From positions 372,001-436,000 of the forward strand of contig NZ_JARHTP010000007.1 in assembly GCF_029223485.1 (NCBI RefSeq): 64,000 nucleotides of DNA, written 5' to 3'. This document shows positions 32,868 through 41,401 of the stretch, one piece after another. This DNA is from Streptomyces coacervatus. GTDB taxonomy: Bacteria; Actinomycetota; Actinomycetes; Streptomycetales; Streptomycetaceae. Under the pieces are notes generated by a model. That model was not told where the DNA came from, did no database searches, and was given only the letters and a program-made list of their open reading frames with translations. Position numbers and translations under genes: made by a program. How positions within the stretch are numbered: position 1 is the first letter of the stretch; each line of letters begins with the position of its first letter.

Positions 32868-32915
32868 GGGGGACTTTCGACAAGGGGTTAGGAAAGGGGG
32901 TTTAGGAAGTCCCCC
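32868..32915 (-). terminator. long-loop hairpin after the alditol oxidase gene
   Basis: GGGGGACTT (32868-32876) and AAGTCCCCC (32907-32915) pair over 9 bp with a 30-base loop, just after the aldO stop. The loop is G-rich on the plus strand. A moderate terminator candidate. Confidence 0.5.
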
Positions 32916-32920
32916 GGGAG

Positions 32921-34174
32921 TCAGTCGCCCAGCACCGCCTGCACGAAGGGGTTGGCGAATTTTGCGTCCGGGTCCAGCGCCCGCGCAAGTGCCCGGAACT
33001 CGCCCAGCCGCGGATACCGGCCGCGCAGGACCGCCGCGGGCGTGGTGAACACCTTGCCCCAGTGCGGGCGGGCGTCGAAGCCGTCCAGCGCCTCCTCCAC
33101 CCGCCGCACCACCGGCAGTACCGCCGCCGTGTCCTCCACCCAGGTGAAGTGCGCCGCCACGGTGTCCCGCCCGTATGCGGGGCTCAGCCACTGCCGGTCG
33201 GCGGCGACCGTGCGTATCTCGCACGTCTGCAGTACGGGGGCCACCGTCTCCCGGATGCCGTCGAGCGCCTTCAGCATGTCGACGGCATGCCGGCGCGGCA
33301 GCAGGTACTCCGACTGCAGCTCGGCCCCGCTGCTCGGTGTGAACTCCGCCCGGAAGTGCGGCAGCCGCTCGTGCCACGGCCCCGGCACACCGAACTGCTC
33401 GGTGCAGTTCACGGCCGGCATCCCCGGCACGGGGTGCAGCTTCTCGGTCGCGGGCGTCGCCCACGGGAAGTCCGGGAGCGGCTGGTCGGTGCGCCGCTTC
33501 AGCCACACCTGACGGAAGCCGGGCTCCCGCCAGTCGGTGAACAGGCTCACGCTGTAGGCCGCCGCCGCGATCGTGTCGTACGCCGCCAAGTCCAGCCCGG
33601 CGAGGGGGAGTTCGGTGAACAGGTGCTGCTCGACGTCGTAGGTCGGCTCCAGGTCGAGGGTCAGGGCGACTACGACGCCCAGGGCGCCCAGCGAGGTCAC
33701 GGCGCCGTCGAAGCGCTCGTCGCCCCGCCCGATGGTCACCGTCGATCCGTCCGCCGTGACCAGCTCCACCTCGCGCACGGGTGTCGCCAGCGAGCCGTTG
33801 GAGACCCCAGAGCCGTGTGTGCCGGTCGCCACCGAACCGGCCACGGAGATGTGCGGCAGGGATGCCATGTTGGGCAGTGCGAGCCCGTGCGCGTACACCT
33901 CGCGGGCCAGTTCGGCGTACCGGACGCCGCCCGAGACCCGTACCGTACGGGCCGTGGTGTCCACGTCGATCACCGGTGGCAGCGCGGCGATCGAGAGCAG
34001 AACGCCCTCGGGGCCCGGCTCGGCGATCTCGTTGAAGGAGTGGCCGCTGCCCAGCACGCGCACCTTGGCGCTCCCGGCGACCAGGGCCCGCAGTGCGTCG
34101 AGCGAGTGCGGACGCTGCAGCTCCTTGGCCGTGTAGGTGATGTTGCCCGCCCAGTTGGTGACCGTCTCCGTCAT
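32921..34174 (-). CDS. aldO: alditol oxidase, covalent FAD
   Basis: 417 residues, near the length of the characterised S. coelicolor AldO, which it resembles along its whole length (TVTNWAGNITYTAKELQRPH, LPNMASLPHISVAGSVATGT, VFTTPAA). His45 in RVLGSGHSFNE is the expected residue for covalent attachment of FAD. The C-terminal substrate region WLSPAYGRDTVAAHFTW is conserved. It oxidises the terminal hydroxyl of sugar alcohols such as xylitol and sorbitol to the aldose, giving H2O2. No signal peptide is seen, so it is cytoplasmic. It is divergent from the dehydrogenase at 34382. Confidence 0.92.
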   Translation of the reverse strand: MTETVTNWAGNITYTAKELQRPHSLDALRALVAGSAKVRVLGSGHSFNEIAEPGPEGVLLSIAALPPVIDVDTTARTVRVSGGVRYAELAREVYAHGLALPNMASLPHISVAGSVATGTHGSGVSNGSLATPVREVELVTADGSTVTIGRGDERFDGAVTSLGALGVVVALTLDLEPTYDVEQHLFTELPLAGLDLAAYDTIAAAAYSVSLFTDWREPGFRQVWLKRRTDQPLPDFPWATPATEKLHPVPGMPAVNCTEQFGVPGPWHERLPHFRAEFTPSSGAELQSEYLLPRRHAVDMLKALDGIRETVAPVLQTCEIRTVAADRQWLSPAYGRDTVAAHFTWVEDTAAVLPVVRRVEEALDGFDARPHWGKVFTTPAAVLRGRYPRLGEFRALARALDPDAKFANPFVQAVLGD

Positions 34175-34334
34175 CCGTGCCGTCCCTCCCTTGGAAGTGC
34201 CTGTACGTTGACCCTCTCATCGCGGCTAGAACCTGCACCCCGGTGGGGGCTGGTCGCGCCCCGCGGCGGAGCCGCTGATGTCACAGCCCGGCGCCCCTTG
34301 CGGGGCGCGGTACTGCACCGGGACCGCTTAGCTT

Positions 34335-34348
34335 AGAGAGCGTTTTCT
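34335..34348. promoter_or_regulatory. candidate LacI-family operator
   Basis: AGAGAGCGTTTTCT matches its own reverse complement at 10 of 14 positions around a central CG, the LacI-family operator form. It lies 34 bp upstream of the hydroxyacid dehydrogenase start, in the divergent region with aldO. The likely regulator is not encoded next to it. Confidence 0.4.
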
Positions 34349-34381
34349 GCAAGTTTCCGACGAAGCCGGAGGGTCACCCCC

Positions 34382-35389
34382 TTGCCTGAGCGTCCCCAGG
34401 CGCTGTTCGCCATGACCGCCGCGAACCTGCCGCTCGTCTTCCCGCCGGAGGTCTTCGCGCGGCTGCGGGAGACGGTGGACATCGACCCGGACCTGGTCGC
34501 CGAGGACTTCGCCGATCCGCGCGTCCGGAAGGTGCTCGCCCGCACCGAGATCCTGGTCACCGGCTGGGGCTGCCCCCGCCTGGATGCGGTCGTCCTCGAC
34601 GCGGCGCCCGGGTTGCGCGCCGTCCTGCACTCGGCCGGCTCGGTCAAGGGCTTCGCCGCGCCGGAGGTCTGGCGGCGCGGCATCGTGGTCTCCTCGGCGG
34701 TCGACGCCAACGCGCTGCCGGTCGCCGAGTACACCCTCGCGATGATCCTGCTCGCCGGGAAGGACCTCCTCGGCGCCCGGGAACGCCTGCGCACCGAACG
34801 GGCCCACCCCGGCTGGGGCATCCTCCCCGGCATCGGCAATCACGGCCGCCGCGTCGGCGTGATCGGCGCCTCCCGGATCGGCCGCCGCGTCGTTGAACTG
34901 CTGGCCCCCTTCGACCTGTGCGTGAGTCTCACCGACCCGTACGTCACCGAGCTCCGGGCGGCCGAACTCGGCGTACCGCTGCTGCCGTTGGACGACCTGC
35001 TGCACACCTCGGACATAGTCACCATCCACGCGCCCGAGACCCCCGAGACCCACCACCTGATCGGCCGTCGGGAACTCGCCCTGATGCCCGACGGAGCGAC
35101 CCTGATCAACACCGCGCGCGGCGGCCTGGTCGACCAAGACGCCCTGGTCGACGAGCTCCGCACCGGTCGCCTGAACGCCGTCCTCGACGTCACCGACCCC
35201 GAGCCCCTCCCCGCGGACTCCCCCCTCTACGACCTCCCGAACGCCTTCGTCACCCCGCACCTCGCGGGCTCCCAGGGCAACGAGCTGTCCCGCCTCGGCA
35301 TCACGGTCGCCGAGGAGGCCGCACGTCTGCTGACGGGCGGGAATCTGGCCCATCCGGTGGATCCGGGGGCGTGGGAGCGGGAAGCCTGA
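34382..35389 (+). CDS. D-2-hydroxyacid dehydrogenase family oxidoreductase
   Basis: 335 residues, cytoplasmic. The NAD-binding Rossmann domain has GVIGASRIGRRVVELL (the usual GxGxxG is altered to GASRIG), the DIVTIHAPETPETHHLIG segment, and the catalytic Arg/Glu/His in TARGGLVD, DVTDPEPLP and FVTPHLAGSQG. It reduces a 2-ketoacid or oxidises a D-2-hydroxyacid; the substrate is unknown. TTG at 34382 follows GGAGGG. The divergent position to aldO suggests a shared role in sugar or sugar-acid metabolism. Confidence 0.85.
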   Translation: MPERPQALFAMTAANLPLVFPPEVFARLRETVDIDPDLVAEDFADPRVRKVLARTEILVTGWGCPRLDAVVLDAAPGLRAVLHSAGSVKGFAAPEVWRRGIVVSSAVDANALPVAEYTLAMILLAGKDLLGARERLRTERAHPGWGILPGIGNHGRRVGVIGASRIGRRVVELLAPFDLCVSLTDPYVTELRAAELGVPLLPLDDLLHTSDIVTIHAPETPETHHLIGRRELALMPDGATLINTARGGLVDQDALVDELRTGRLNAVLDVTDPEPLPADSPLYDLPNAFVTPHLAGSQGNELSRLGITVAEEAARLLTGGNLAHPVDPGAWEREA

Positions 35390-35478
35390 GCTGCGGATTT
35401 CGTAGATCGCTGCACGCGTCGCGGGGTTATCCGTAATTCTCTGGTGTTGCAGCTGCGATATCGGTAGCGTCCACCGGT

Positions 35479-36141
35479 ATGACGCTCGGACCACTCCCTG
35501 AGACCGACCTCACCCGCCACCGCCGCCTCCGCGAGCAGGGCAGCCTCGACCGGGCCGACCTCGAAGCGATTCTCGACGCGGGGTTCGTCTGCCACCTGGG
35601 TGTGGTGGTCGACGGGCGACCGCTGGTCGTGCCGACGGTCTACGGGCGGGACGAGCGGCAGCTGTACGTCCACGGCTCGGTGGCCAGCCGCAGCCTGGCC
35701 GGTGGCATCCCCGTGTGCGTCACCGTCACGCACATCGACGGCTTGGTCCTCGCCCGCTCGGTCTTCGAGCACGGCGTCAACTACCGCAGCGCGATGATCC
35801 ACGGCGAGGCCCGCAAGGTCACCGACCCCGAGGAGAAGCTGGAGGGCCTGCGGCTCCTCACCGAGCATGCCGCGCCGGGCCAGTGGTCGTACGCCCGGCA
35901 GCCCAGTCGCAAGGAACTCGCCGCCACGACTCTCCTCGCGCTCTCCCTCGAAGAGGCCTCCGTCAAGATCCGTACCGGCGCCCCCGACGACGGCGACGGC
36001 CCCGATGCCGAGCTGGGCCTGTGGGCCGGAACCCTGCCCCTGACCTCGGCCTGGGGCGCCCCCGAACCCGACCCGGCGCTACCGTCGGAGATCCTCATAC
36101 CCGGACACATCGCGCGCCGCGAGGGGACCCGGCACGGCTGA
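35479..36141 (+). CDS. pyridoxamine 5'-phosphate oxidase-like flavin-binding protein
   Basis: 220 residues of the split-barrel fold: GFVCHLGVVVDGRPLVVPTVYGRDERQLYVHGS, VCVTVTHIDGLVLARSVFEHGVNYRSAMIHGEAR. This matches the FMN-binding PNPOx-like family. No clear ribosome site precedes the ATG; TAGCGT eight bases before it raises the possibility of a leaderless mRNA. It acts in the cytoplasm, with unknown substrate. The radical SAM gene follows 58 bases later. Confidence 0.75.
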   Translation: MTLGPLPETDLTRHRRLREQGSLDRADLEAILDAGFVCHLGVVVDGRPLVVPTVYGRDERQLYVHGSVASRSLAGGIPVCVTVTHIDGLVLARSVFEHGVNYRSAMIHGEARKVTDPEEKLEGLRLLTEHAAPGQWSYARQPSRKELAATTLLALSLEEASVKIRTGAPDDGDGPDAELGLWAGTLPLTSAWGAPEPDPALPSEILIPGHIARREGTRHG

Positions 36142-36199
36142 TGTCCGAGCGGAGGCATACGGTGGGGAGTCGAACGCCTGAGCCGGAAGGAGAGTCGGG

Positions 36200-37519
36200 A
36201 TGGGCAGCCGTACCGCACTGGTCGAGGATCTGATGGAGCGGTTCCCGCACGTACCGCGGGAAGCCGTCTTCAAAGAGGACCTGCTGCGTGGAGGCGTGGC
36301 CTTCGACCCGTCCGCGCTGAGCGACAACGAGTCCGGCGAGGTCAAGCCGAAGTCGTACTTCATCTTCTCCTTCGACCACGGCACCCTGCCCGAGCTCGGC
36401 GAGGCCGCGCTCAGGCGCCCGCCGGAGGAGATCATCCTCACCGGTGGCCCGTACGACCTGCGCCGCACCGTGGTCTCCGTGCGCGTGAACCCGACCTCGC
36501 CCTACCGCGTCGCCGCCGACGACGAGGGTGTGCTCGGCCTCTACCTCGACGGCAAGCGCATCGCCGATGTCGGTGTGCCGCCCATGCCGGAGTACTACCG
36601 GCACAAGCTCTCCAACGGGAAGTCGGTCATGGAGGTCGCCCCGACCATCCAGTGGGGCTATCTCATCTACCTCACCGTCTTCCGGGTCTGCCAGTACTTC
36701 GGCGCCAAGGAGGAGTGCCAGTACTGCGACATCAACCACAACTGGCGCCAGCACAAGGCGGCCGGGCGGCCGTACACGGGCGTGAAGGACGTGGAGGAGG
36801 TCCTGGAAGCGCTTGAGATCATCGATCGCTACGACACCGCGAAGGCGTCCACCGCCTACACCCTCACCGGCGGCGCGATCACCAAGACCGTCTCCGGGCG
36901 CGACGAGGCCGACTTCTACGGCCACTACGCCAAGGCCATCGAGGAACGCTTCCCGGGGCGCTGGATCGGCAAGGTAGTCGCCCAGGCGCTGCCGCGCGAC
37001 GACGTGCAGCGGTTCAAGGACTACGGCGTGCAGATCTACCACCCCAACTACGAGGTGTGGGACGAGTACCTCTTCAAGATGTACTGCCCGGGCAAGGAGC
37101 GTTACGTCGGCCGCGACGAGTGGCACAGGCGGATCCTGGACTCGGCGGAGATCTTCGGCGCCCGCAACGTGATCCCCAACTTCGTGGCGGGCGTGGAGAT
37201 GGCCGAGCCCTTCGGCTTCAAGACCGTCGACGAGGCGATCGAGTCGACCACCGAGGGCCTGCGCTTCTTCATGTCGCAGGGCATCACGCCCCGCTTCACC
37301 ACCTGGTGCCCCGAGCCGACCACCCCGCTCGGCAAGGCCAACCCGAACGGCGCGCCGCTGGAGTACCACATCCGGCTGCTGCAGGCCTATCGCCAGACGA
37401 TGGAGGACTTCGGTCTGTCCTCGCCTCCCGGCTACGGCCCGCCCGGACCCGGTCGCGCGGTCTTCTCCGTCAGCTCGTTCATGGACAGCCTTCCGGCGCA
37501 GGAGGCGGCAGAGGTGTGA
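36200..37519 (+). CDS. radical SAM protein with unusual Cys spacing
   Basis: 439 residues. A cysteine cluster C164-x8-C173-x2-C176 (VCQYFGAKEECQYCDI) stands where radical SAM proteins carry the [4Fe-4S]/SAM motif; the common spacing is x3-x2. Later segments (TAYTLTGGAITKT, IYHPNYEVWDEYLFKMYCPG, RNVIPNFVAGVEMAEPFGF, FTTWCPEPTTPLG) fit a partial TIM barrel. The first 140 residues are an added domain that may bind substrate. GGAAGGAGAG lies eight bases before the ATG. Substrate and product are unknown; the family is conserved in actinobacteria as far as I know, without assigned function. Confidence 0.75.
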   Translation: MGSRTALVEDLMERFPHVPREAVFKEDLLRGGVAFDPSALSDNESGEVKPKSYFIFSFDHGTLPELGEAALRRPPEEIILTGGPYDLRRTVVSVRVNPTSPYRVAADDEGVLGLYLDGKRIADVGVPPMPEYYRHKLSNGKSVMEVAPTIQWGYLIYLTVFRVCQYFGAKEECQYCDINHNWRQHKAAGRPYTGVKDVEEVLEALEIIDRYDTAKASTAYTLTGGAITKTVSGRDEADFYGHYAKAIEERFPGRWIGKVVAQALPRDDVQRFKDYGVQIYHPNYEVWDEYLFKMYCPGKERYVGRDEWHRRILDSAEIFGARNVIPNFVAGVEMAEPFGFKTVDEAIESTTEGLRFFMSQGITPRFTTWCPEPTTPLGKANPNGAPLEYHIRLLQAYRQTMEDFGLSSPPGYGPPGPGRAVFSVSSFMDSLPAQEAAEV

Positions 37520-37630
37520 GTCGACGGGAGTGACGGCCGGGTGCCGTGAGTCAAACGCGGTCTCCGTCCGTACAAGAGGCCGGAGTTGTGGCTCGCGGCC
37601 GGTGCACAGGGTTCTGCCAGGTTCTGTCAG

Positions 37631-37672
37631 GACAACTGAACACGACAACTGAACACAGCGCTTGTCAGTTGT
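37631..37672. promoter_or_regulatory. tandem and inverted repeats upstream of the CBM2 sensor gene
   Basis: GACAACTGAACAC occurs twice in exact tandem (37631-37643 and 37644-37656). The half-site ACAACTGA then pairs with TCAGTTGT (37665-37672) over a 12-base spacer. GGTTCTGCCA/GGTTCTGTCA repeats lie just upstream. The 97-bp distance to the ATG at 37769 suits a regulator-binding region. Confidence 0.5.
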
Positions 37673-37768
37673 GTTGAAAACGTGAAAGGCTCCTGTCCTG
37701 CCGCGAGGTTCCCCCCAACTCCTTTGCCGTCATGGTGAGTTGACCTCGCTTGTGGATGCAGGAGACTC

Positions 37769-39244
37769 ATGCCCGACCTGCCGACCCCGAAGGACTCCGC
37801 CGAGGCCGCGCTGTTCTCCGAGTGCTGGGACGCGGTGCTTTCCTACGCCGATCTGTGCACCGCCGGCGCCGCCGCGGCCACTCAGCTGGCCACGGAGGCG
37901 TTCGCGCTCGGTATGCGCGAGGTCCGCGCCGCCGAGACCTCAAGCGCCCGGAGCAACGGCCGCCGCTCGCCCCGACTCCCCGTGATCCCGCTGCTGCTGA
38001 CCGCCGTACGCACCACGGCGGCGGCCTGGGAGACCGGCGGACAGGGCCACGACCTCGACCCCGACCTGCGCCTGTGGCTCAACTCGGACAAGGCCGCCCG
38101 CTACACCGGCCCCCCGCTGCAACGCCCGATCGCCCTGCGCGGCCTGCGCGACCTGCAGGAACCGGATGCGGCGCTGCTGTGGCTGGCCGAGGTGGAGGCG
38201 CTGCCCCGGTCCGTGGTGGCCCGTCGCCTCGGCCTGGACCCGGCCCTGGTCGGCGACGAACTCGCCCAGGTACGGGGCCTGTTCAGGGACCGCTGCCATC
38301 GCAACCACCTCGACACGCCGATGGACGCGCAGTGCCGCAGCTATGCACGCCTCCTCGACGCGATCACCAGGTCGCCCGCCGCCGACATCCCACCGGACCT
38401 CTCACGGCACCTCGCCACCTGTGTGGACTGCGCGGAGGCCGCCGCCTGTCTGCGCCCGCAGGGCGCCGGACTGCCCGCCGCCCTCGCCGGCGGTGTGATC
38501 GGCTGGGGCGGCCTCGCCTACCTGGAGCGCCGCCGCCGGGCGGCCGAGGTGCGCCTCGGCGCCGGGCGCCCCGAGGCCGGGGACGGCGGCGAACCGAAGA
38601 CCGGTACGGACCGCGCCCGCGTAGTGCGGGGCGGGCTGCTCGTGGCCGCCGCCATGGTGTCGCTGCTGGCGCTGGCGGCGTCGATGATGCCGTTCGGCGG
38701 CAGCGAGAACGATGCCGCCGCCGGCGACGCACCGACCGACAGCAGCCCCGTGGCCGCCCCGCGCCCGTCCCTGCCGTCGGTCACCTCGTCGCCGAAGAGC
38801 GCCTCCCCGACCGCGACACGGTCAACCACCTCGCCGAAGCGCGGCGGGAACAAGAACTCCGACCAAGAACCCCAGGGCACCTCCTCGTCCACGGCGAGCA
38901 GCGCTCCGGATCCCGGCAAGAGCGCGCCCGCCATCTGCGAGGTCGCCTACGACGTGGTCAGCCAGTGGACCGACGGGTTCCAGGCGACCGTCACCGTCAC
39001 CACCGCCGACGCCCTCGACACCTGGCGCGTCGCCTGGACCTTCCGGGACGGCCAGAAGGTCGGCCAGATGTGGGACGCGAGCGTCGCCCAGAACGGCTCC
39101 CGGGTCACCGCGACCGCCGCCGACTACAACAAGGCCGTCCCCGCCGACGGCACGATCACCTTCGGCTTCCTCGGGTCCTGGCAGGGCAAGAACACCTCGC
39201 CGTACGACTTCACGCTCAACGGGCAGAGCTGCACGAAGAGTTGA
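37769..39244 (+). CDS. sigma4-like/zinc anti-sigma/TM/CBM2 fusion protein
   Basis: 491 residues. Residues 120-180 (LRDLQEPDAALLWLAEVEAL, PRSVVARRLGLDPALVGDEL) resemble sigma-70 region 4. C189-x24-H214-x3-C218-x2-C221 is the zinc-binding anti-sigma (ZAS) pattern. A transmembrane helix lies at about 288-307, then a Ser/Thr/Pro-rich linker (310-385), and a C-terminal CBM2 domain (390-491) with the Trp residues in TWRVAWTF, QMWDASV and GSWQGKN. The layout suggests an outer polysaccharide-binding sensor linked to a cytoplasmic regulatory part. GGAG stands six bases before the ATG. No partner sigma gene is adjacent. Confidence 0.75.
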   Translation: MPDLPTPKDSAEAALFSECWDAVLSYADLCTAGAAAATQLATEAFALGMREVRAAETSSARSNGRRSPRLPVIPLLLTAVRTTAAAWETGGQGHDLDPDLRLWLNSDKAARYTGPPLQRPIALRGLRDLQEPDAALLWLAEVEALPRSVVARRLGLDPALVGDELAQVRGLFRDRCHRNHLDTPMDAQCRSYARLLDAITRSPAADIPPDLSRHLATCVDCAEAAACLRPQGAGLPAALAGGVIGWGGLAYLERRRRAAEVRLGAGRPEAGDGGEPKTGTDRARVVRGGLLVAAAMVSLLALAASMMPFGGSENDAAAGDAPTDSSPVAAPRPSLPSVTSSPKSASPTATRSTTSPKRGGNKNSDQEPQGTSSSTASSAPDPGKSAPAICEVAYDVVSQWTDGFQATVTVTTADALDTWRVAWTFRDGQKVGQMWDASVAQNGSRVTATAADYNKAVPADGTITFGFLGSWQGKNTSPYDFTLNGQSCTKS

Positions 39245-39275
39245 GGGACGGGCTGCCTGCCCGTAAGGGGCGGCC

Positions 39276-39308
39276 CGACCGGGTGAACTCGCCTGAGTCA
39301 CCCGGTCG
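39276..39308. terminator. bidirectional hairpin between convergent genes
   Basis: CGACCGGGTGA (39276-39286) pairs perfectly with TCACCCGGTCG (39298-39308); the stem extends inside by ACTC/GAGT with a one-base bulge. It lies between the sensor gene end and the ABC lipoprotein gene end. Confidence 0.7.
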
Positions 39309-39325
39309 TCGACTGCGTCTGCCGC

Positions 39326-40324
39326 TCAGCAGCCCGACTTGTAGAAGTACTTGCTGACCGACGGGTCGTTCATGTTCGCCTTGGTGATGGCGACCATGTT
39401 GGTGCCGATCGACTTCTGGACGGACTTGCCCTCGAAGGCGGCGGCCAGCTGGTCGACGGCCTCCTTGCCGATCGACGCCGGGTCCTGGGCGACCAGGACC
39501 TGGAGCGTGCCCGCCTTGAGCGAGGCGACCTCGTCGGGCTCGGCGTCGAAGGCGGCGACCTTCACCGCGCCTTCCTTGCCTGCCTGCTTGAGACCGGTGG
39601 CGATGCCCTGGCCGGTGTTGGTGTTACCCGCGAAGACGCCGCCCAGGTCGGGGTGGGCCGCCAGCGTCGACTGGATCTGGGAGGCGGCGGTGGCCGGCAG
39701 GTCGTTGTCGTAGAGCGTGGGCAGCATCTTGATCTTGGGGTACTTCTTCATCTCCTTCGTGAAGCCCTTGATCCGGGCGTCCGTTGTGGAGACGCCGGGC
39801 TTGACGCTGATCACGATCGCCGAGCCCTTCTCGCCCATCAGCTTGGCGAGCGCGTCGGCGGCGACCCGGCCGCCCTTCTCGTTGTCGGACGATATACGGG
39901 TGAGGCCGATCGAGGAGTCCGTGACCGTGGTGTCGACGAGCGCCACCTTGGTGCCGGCCGACTGGATCTGCTTCAGCGACGGCGTGAGCGCGCTGGTGTC
40001 CACCGGCGAGATCATCAGCCCGTCGGGCCGGGAGGCCGCCACCGAATCCAGGAGCGGGCGCTGCACCGACACGTCCCACTGCGCGGAACCGTCCGCGCCG
40101 AAGTCCATGCCCTTGGCCTTGGCCTCCGTCTTGGCCGCACAGGTCATGGTGATGTAGAAGGGGTCGCTCTTCACACCGGTGATCAGCCGCACCTTCTTGT
40201 GCGCGGCACCGCCCGACGACCCGGACCCTCCACCGCTGGACGAACTGCACGCGGCGGCCCCGGTGAGGGCCAGTACGGTGCCGGCGGCGACCAGTGCGCT
40301 GCGCCTGCTGCGAATGCTCAACAT
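39326..40324 (-). CDS. sugar-binding lipoprotein, ribose/fructose type
   Basis: 332 residues. Signal peptide with lipobox GAAAC (Cys about 26), a Gly/Ser linker, then a type 1 periplasmic-binding domain (VRLITGVKSDPFYITMTCAAK, DGLMISPVDTSALTPSLKQI, GVFAGNTNTGQGIATGLK). It delivers a monosaccharide to the permease at 40337. GGAGATG precedes the ATG. It is the last gene of the ABC operon. Confidence 0.88.
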   Translation of the reverse strand: MLSIRSRRSALVAAGTVLALTGAAACSSSSGGGSGSSGGAAHKKVRLITGVKSDPFYITMTCAAKTEAKAKGMDFGADGSAQWDVSVQRPLLDSVAASRPDGLMISPVDTSALTPSLKQIQSAGTKVALVDTTVTDSSIGLTRISSDNEKGGRVAADALAKLMGEKGSAIVISVKPGVSTTDARIKGFTKEMKKYPKIKMLPTLYDNDLPATAASQIQSTLAAHPDLGGVFAGNTNTGQGIATGLKQAGKEGAVKVAAFDAEPDEVASLKAGTLQVLVAQDPASIGKEAVDQLAAAFEGKSVQKSIGTNMVAITKANMNDPSVSKYFYKSGC

Positions 40325-40336
40325 CGAGACATCTCC

Positions 40337-41401
40337 TTAAGCTTGCTCTCGGGTCTTCCTGCGCATCTGGTCGACGTAGACGGCCGCGACGAGCACCACG
40401 CCCACCGCGACGTCCTGCCAGTACTGCTGAACGCCGATGACGATCAGTCCGGTGGTGAGCACGGCCGGGATGAACACACCGATCACGGTGCCCAGCACCG
40501 ATCCGCGCCCGCCGAAGAGGCTGGTGCCGCCGAGCACCACGGCCGTGATCACCTTCAGGTTGTCGGTGGAGTGCCCGGCGATCGACGTGGTGCCGTACGA
40601 CGCCAGCCACATCACCGCGCCGAGCCCGGCCAGCAGGCCCATCAGCCCGTACACCTTCACGAGGTGTCGTCCCACGCCAACTCCCGCACGTCGTACGGCA
40701 GTCGGATTGGAGCCGATCGCCAGGGTGTGCGTGCCGAACCGCGTCGCGCCCAACACCAGGCCGAACACTGCGGTCACCACCGCGGCGAGCACCACCAGCC
40801 ACGGAATGCCGAGCACCTTGCCGAAGCCGAGGCTGTTCTGCAGATGCGTGGCCGCCGCACCGGCCGGGTCCTGGCCCCCGGTGGCGAGTTCGGCGATCCC
40901 CAGCGCCGCTCCCAGACCGCCGAGGGTCACGATCAGCGGCGGCACCTTCCCGGTCGCCACCACCGCCCCTTGCAGCACGCCCCAACCGGCGCCCACCGCA
41001 AGGGCGATGACCACGCAGACCGCGACCGTGCCCCAGCCGGCGTTGGGCCCGCCATGGTGGATGTTGTACTCGCCCGCGGCCACCGCGGCCAGCACGAGCA
41101 CCGACCCGATCGACAGATCGATCCCCGCCGTGATGATCACGAACGTCATGCCGACGCCCAGCACCAGATAGATGGCCGCGTTCACGGCGATCTGCGTGAG
41201 GTCGTACTGCGTGAAGAACTTCCCCGGTGCGGCGATGGTGAAGAACGCGACCAGCACCACGAGGATCACGAAGGTCCACAGTTCGCTGATCCCGGCCGCC
41301 CGCCGCAACCAGTCGGGTACGGCCCCGCGCGCCCCTCCCGACGCGGGCGGTTCCTGCTGCTGGGCCGCGGCCGGCCGGACTTCCTTGCTGTCGGCGGTCA
41401 T
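40337..41401 (-). CDS. sugar ABC transporter permease, RbsC/FrcC type
   Basis: 354 residues with eight to ten transmembrane helices and the typical segments VLGVGMTFVIITAGIDLSIGSVLVLAA and VITAVVLGGTSLFGGRGSVLGTVIGVF. ATG at 41401 overlaps the ATPase stop (ATGA). The channel works as a homodimer with the single-domain ATPase at 41398. Confidence 0.9.
   Translation of the reverse strand: MTADSKEVRPAAAQQQEPPASGGARGAVPDWLRRAAGISELWTFVILVVLVAFFTIAAPGKFFTQYDLTQIAVNAAIYLVLGVGMTFVIITAGIDLSIGSVLVLAAVAAGEYNIHHGGPNAGWGTVAVCVVIALAVGAGWGVLQGAVVATGKVPPLIVTLGGLGAALGIAELATGGQDPAGAAATHLQNSLGFGKVLGIPWLVVLAAVVTAVFGLVLGATRFGTHTLAIGSNPTAVRRAGVGVGRHLVKVYGLMGLLAGLGAVMWLASYGTTSIAGHSTDNLKVITAVVLGGTSLFGGRGSVLGTVIGVFIPAVLTTGLIVIGVQQYWQDVAVGVVLVAAVYVDQMRRKTREQA

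Noticed and set aside
37674..37768. A -35/-10 promoter for the CBM2 sensor gene
   Set aside because: TTGTCA and TTGAAA hexamers occur but neither has a TANNNT box at 16-18 bp, so I do not call one.
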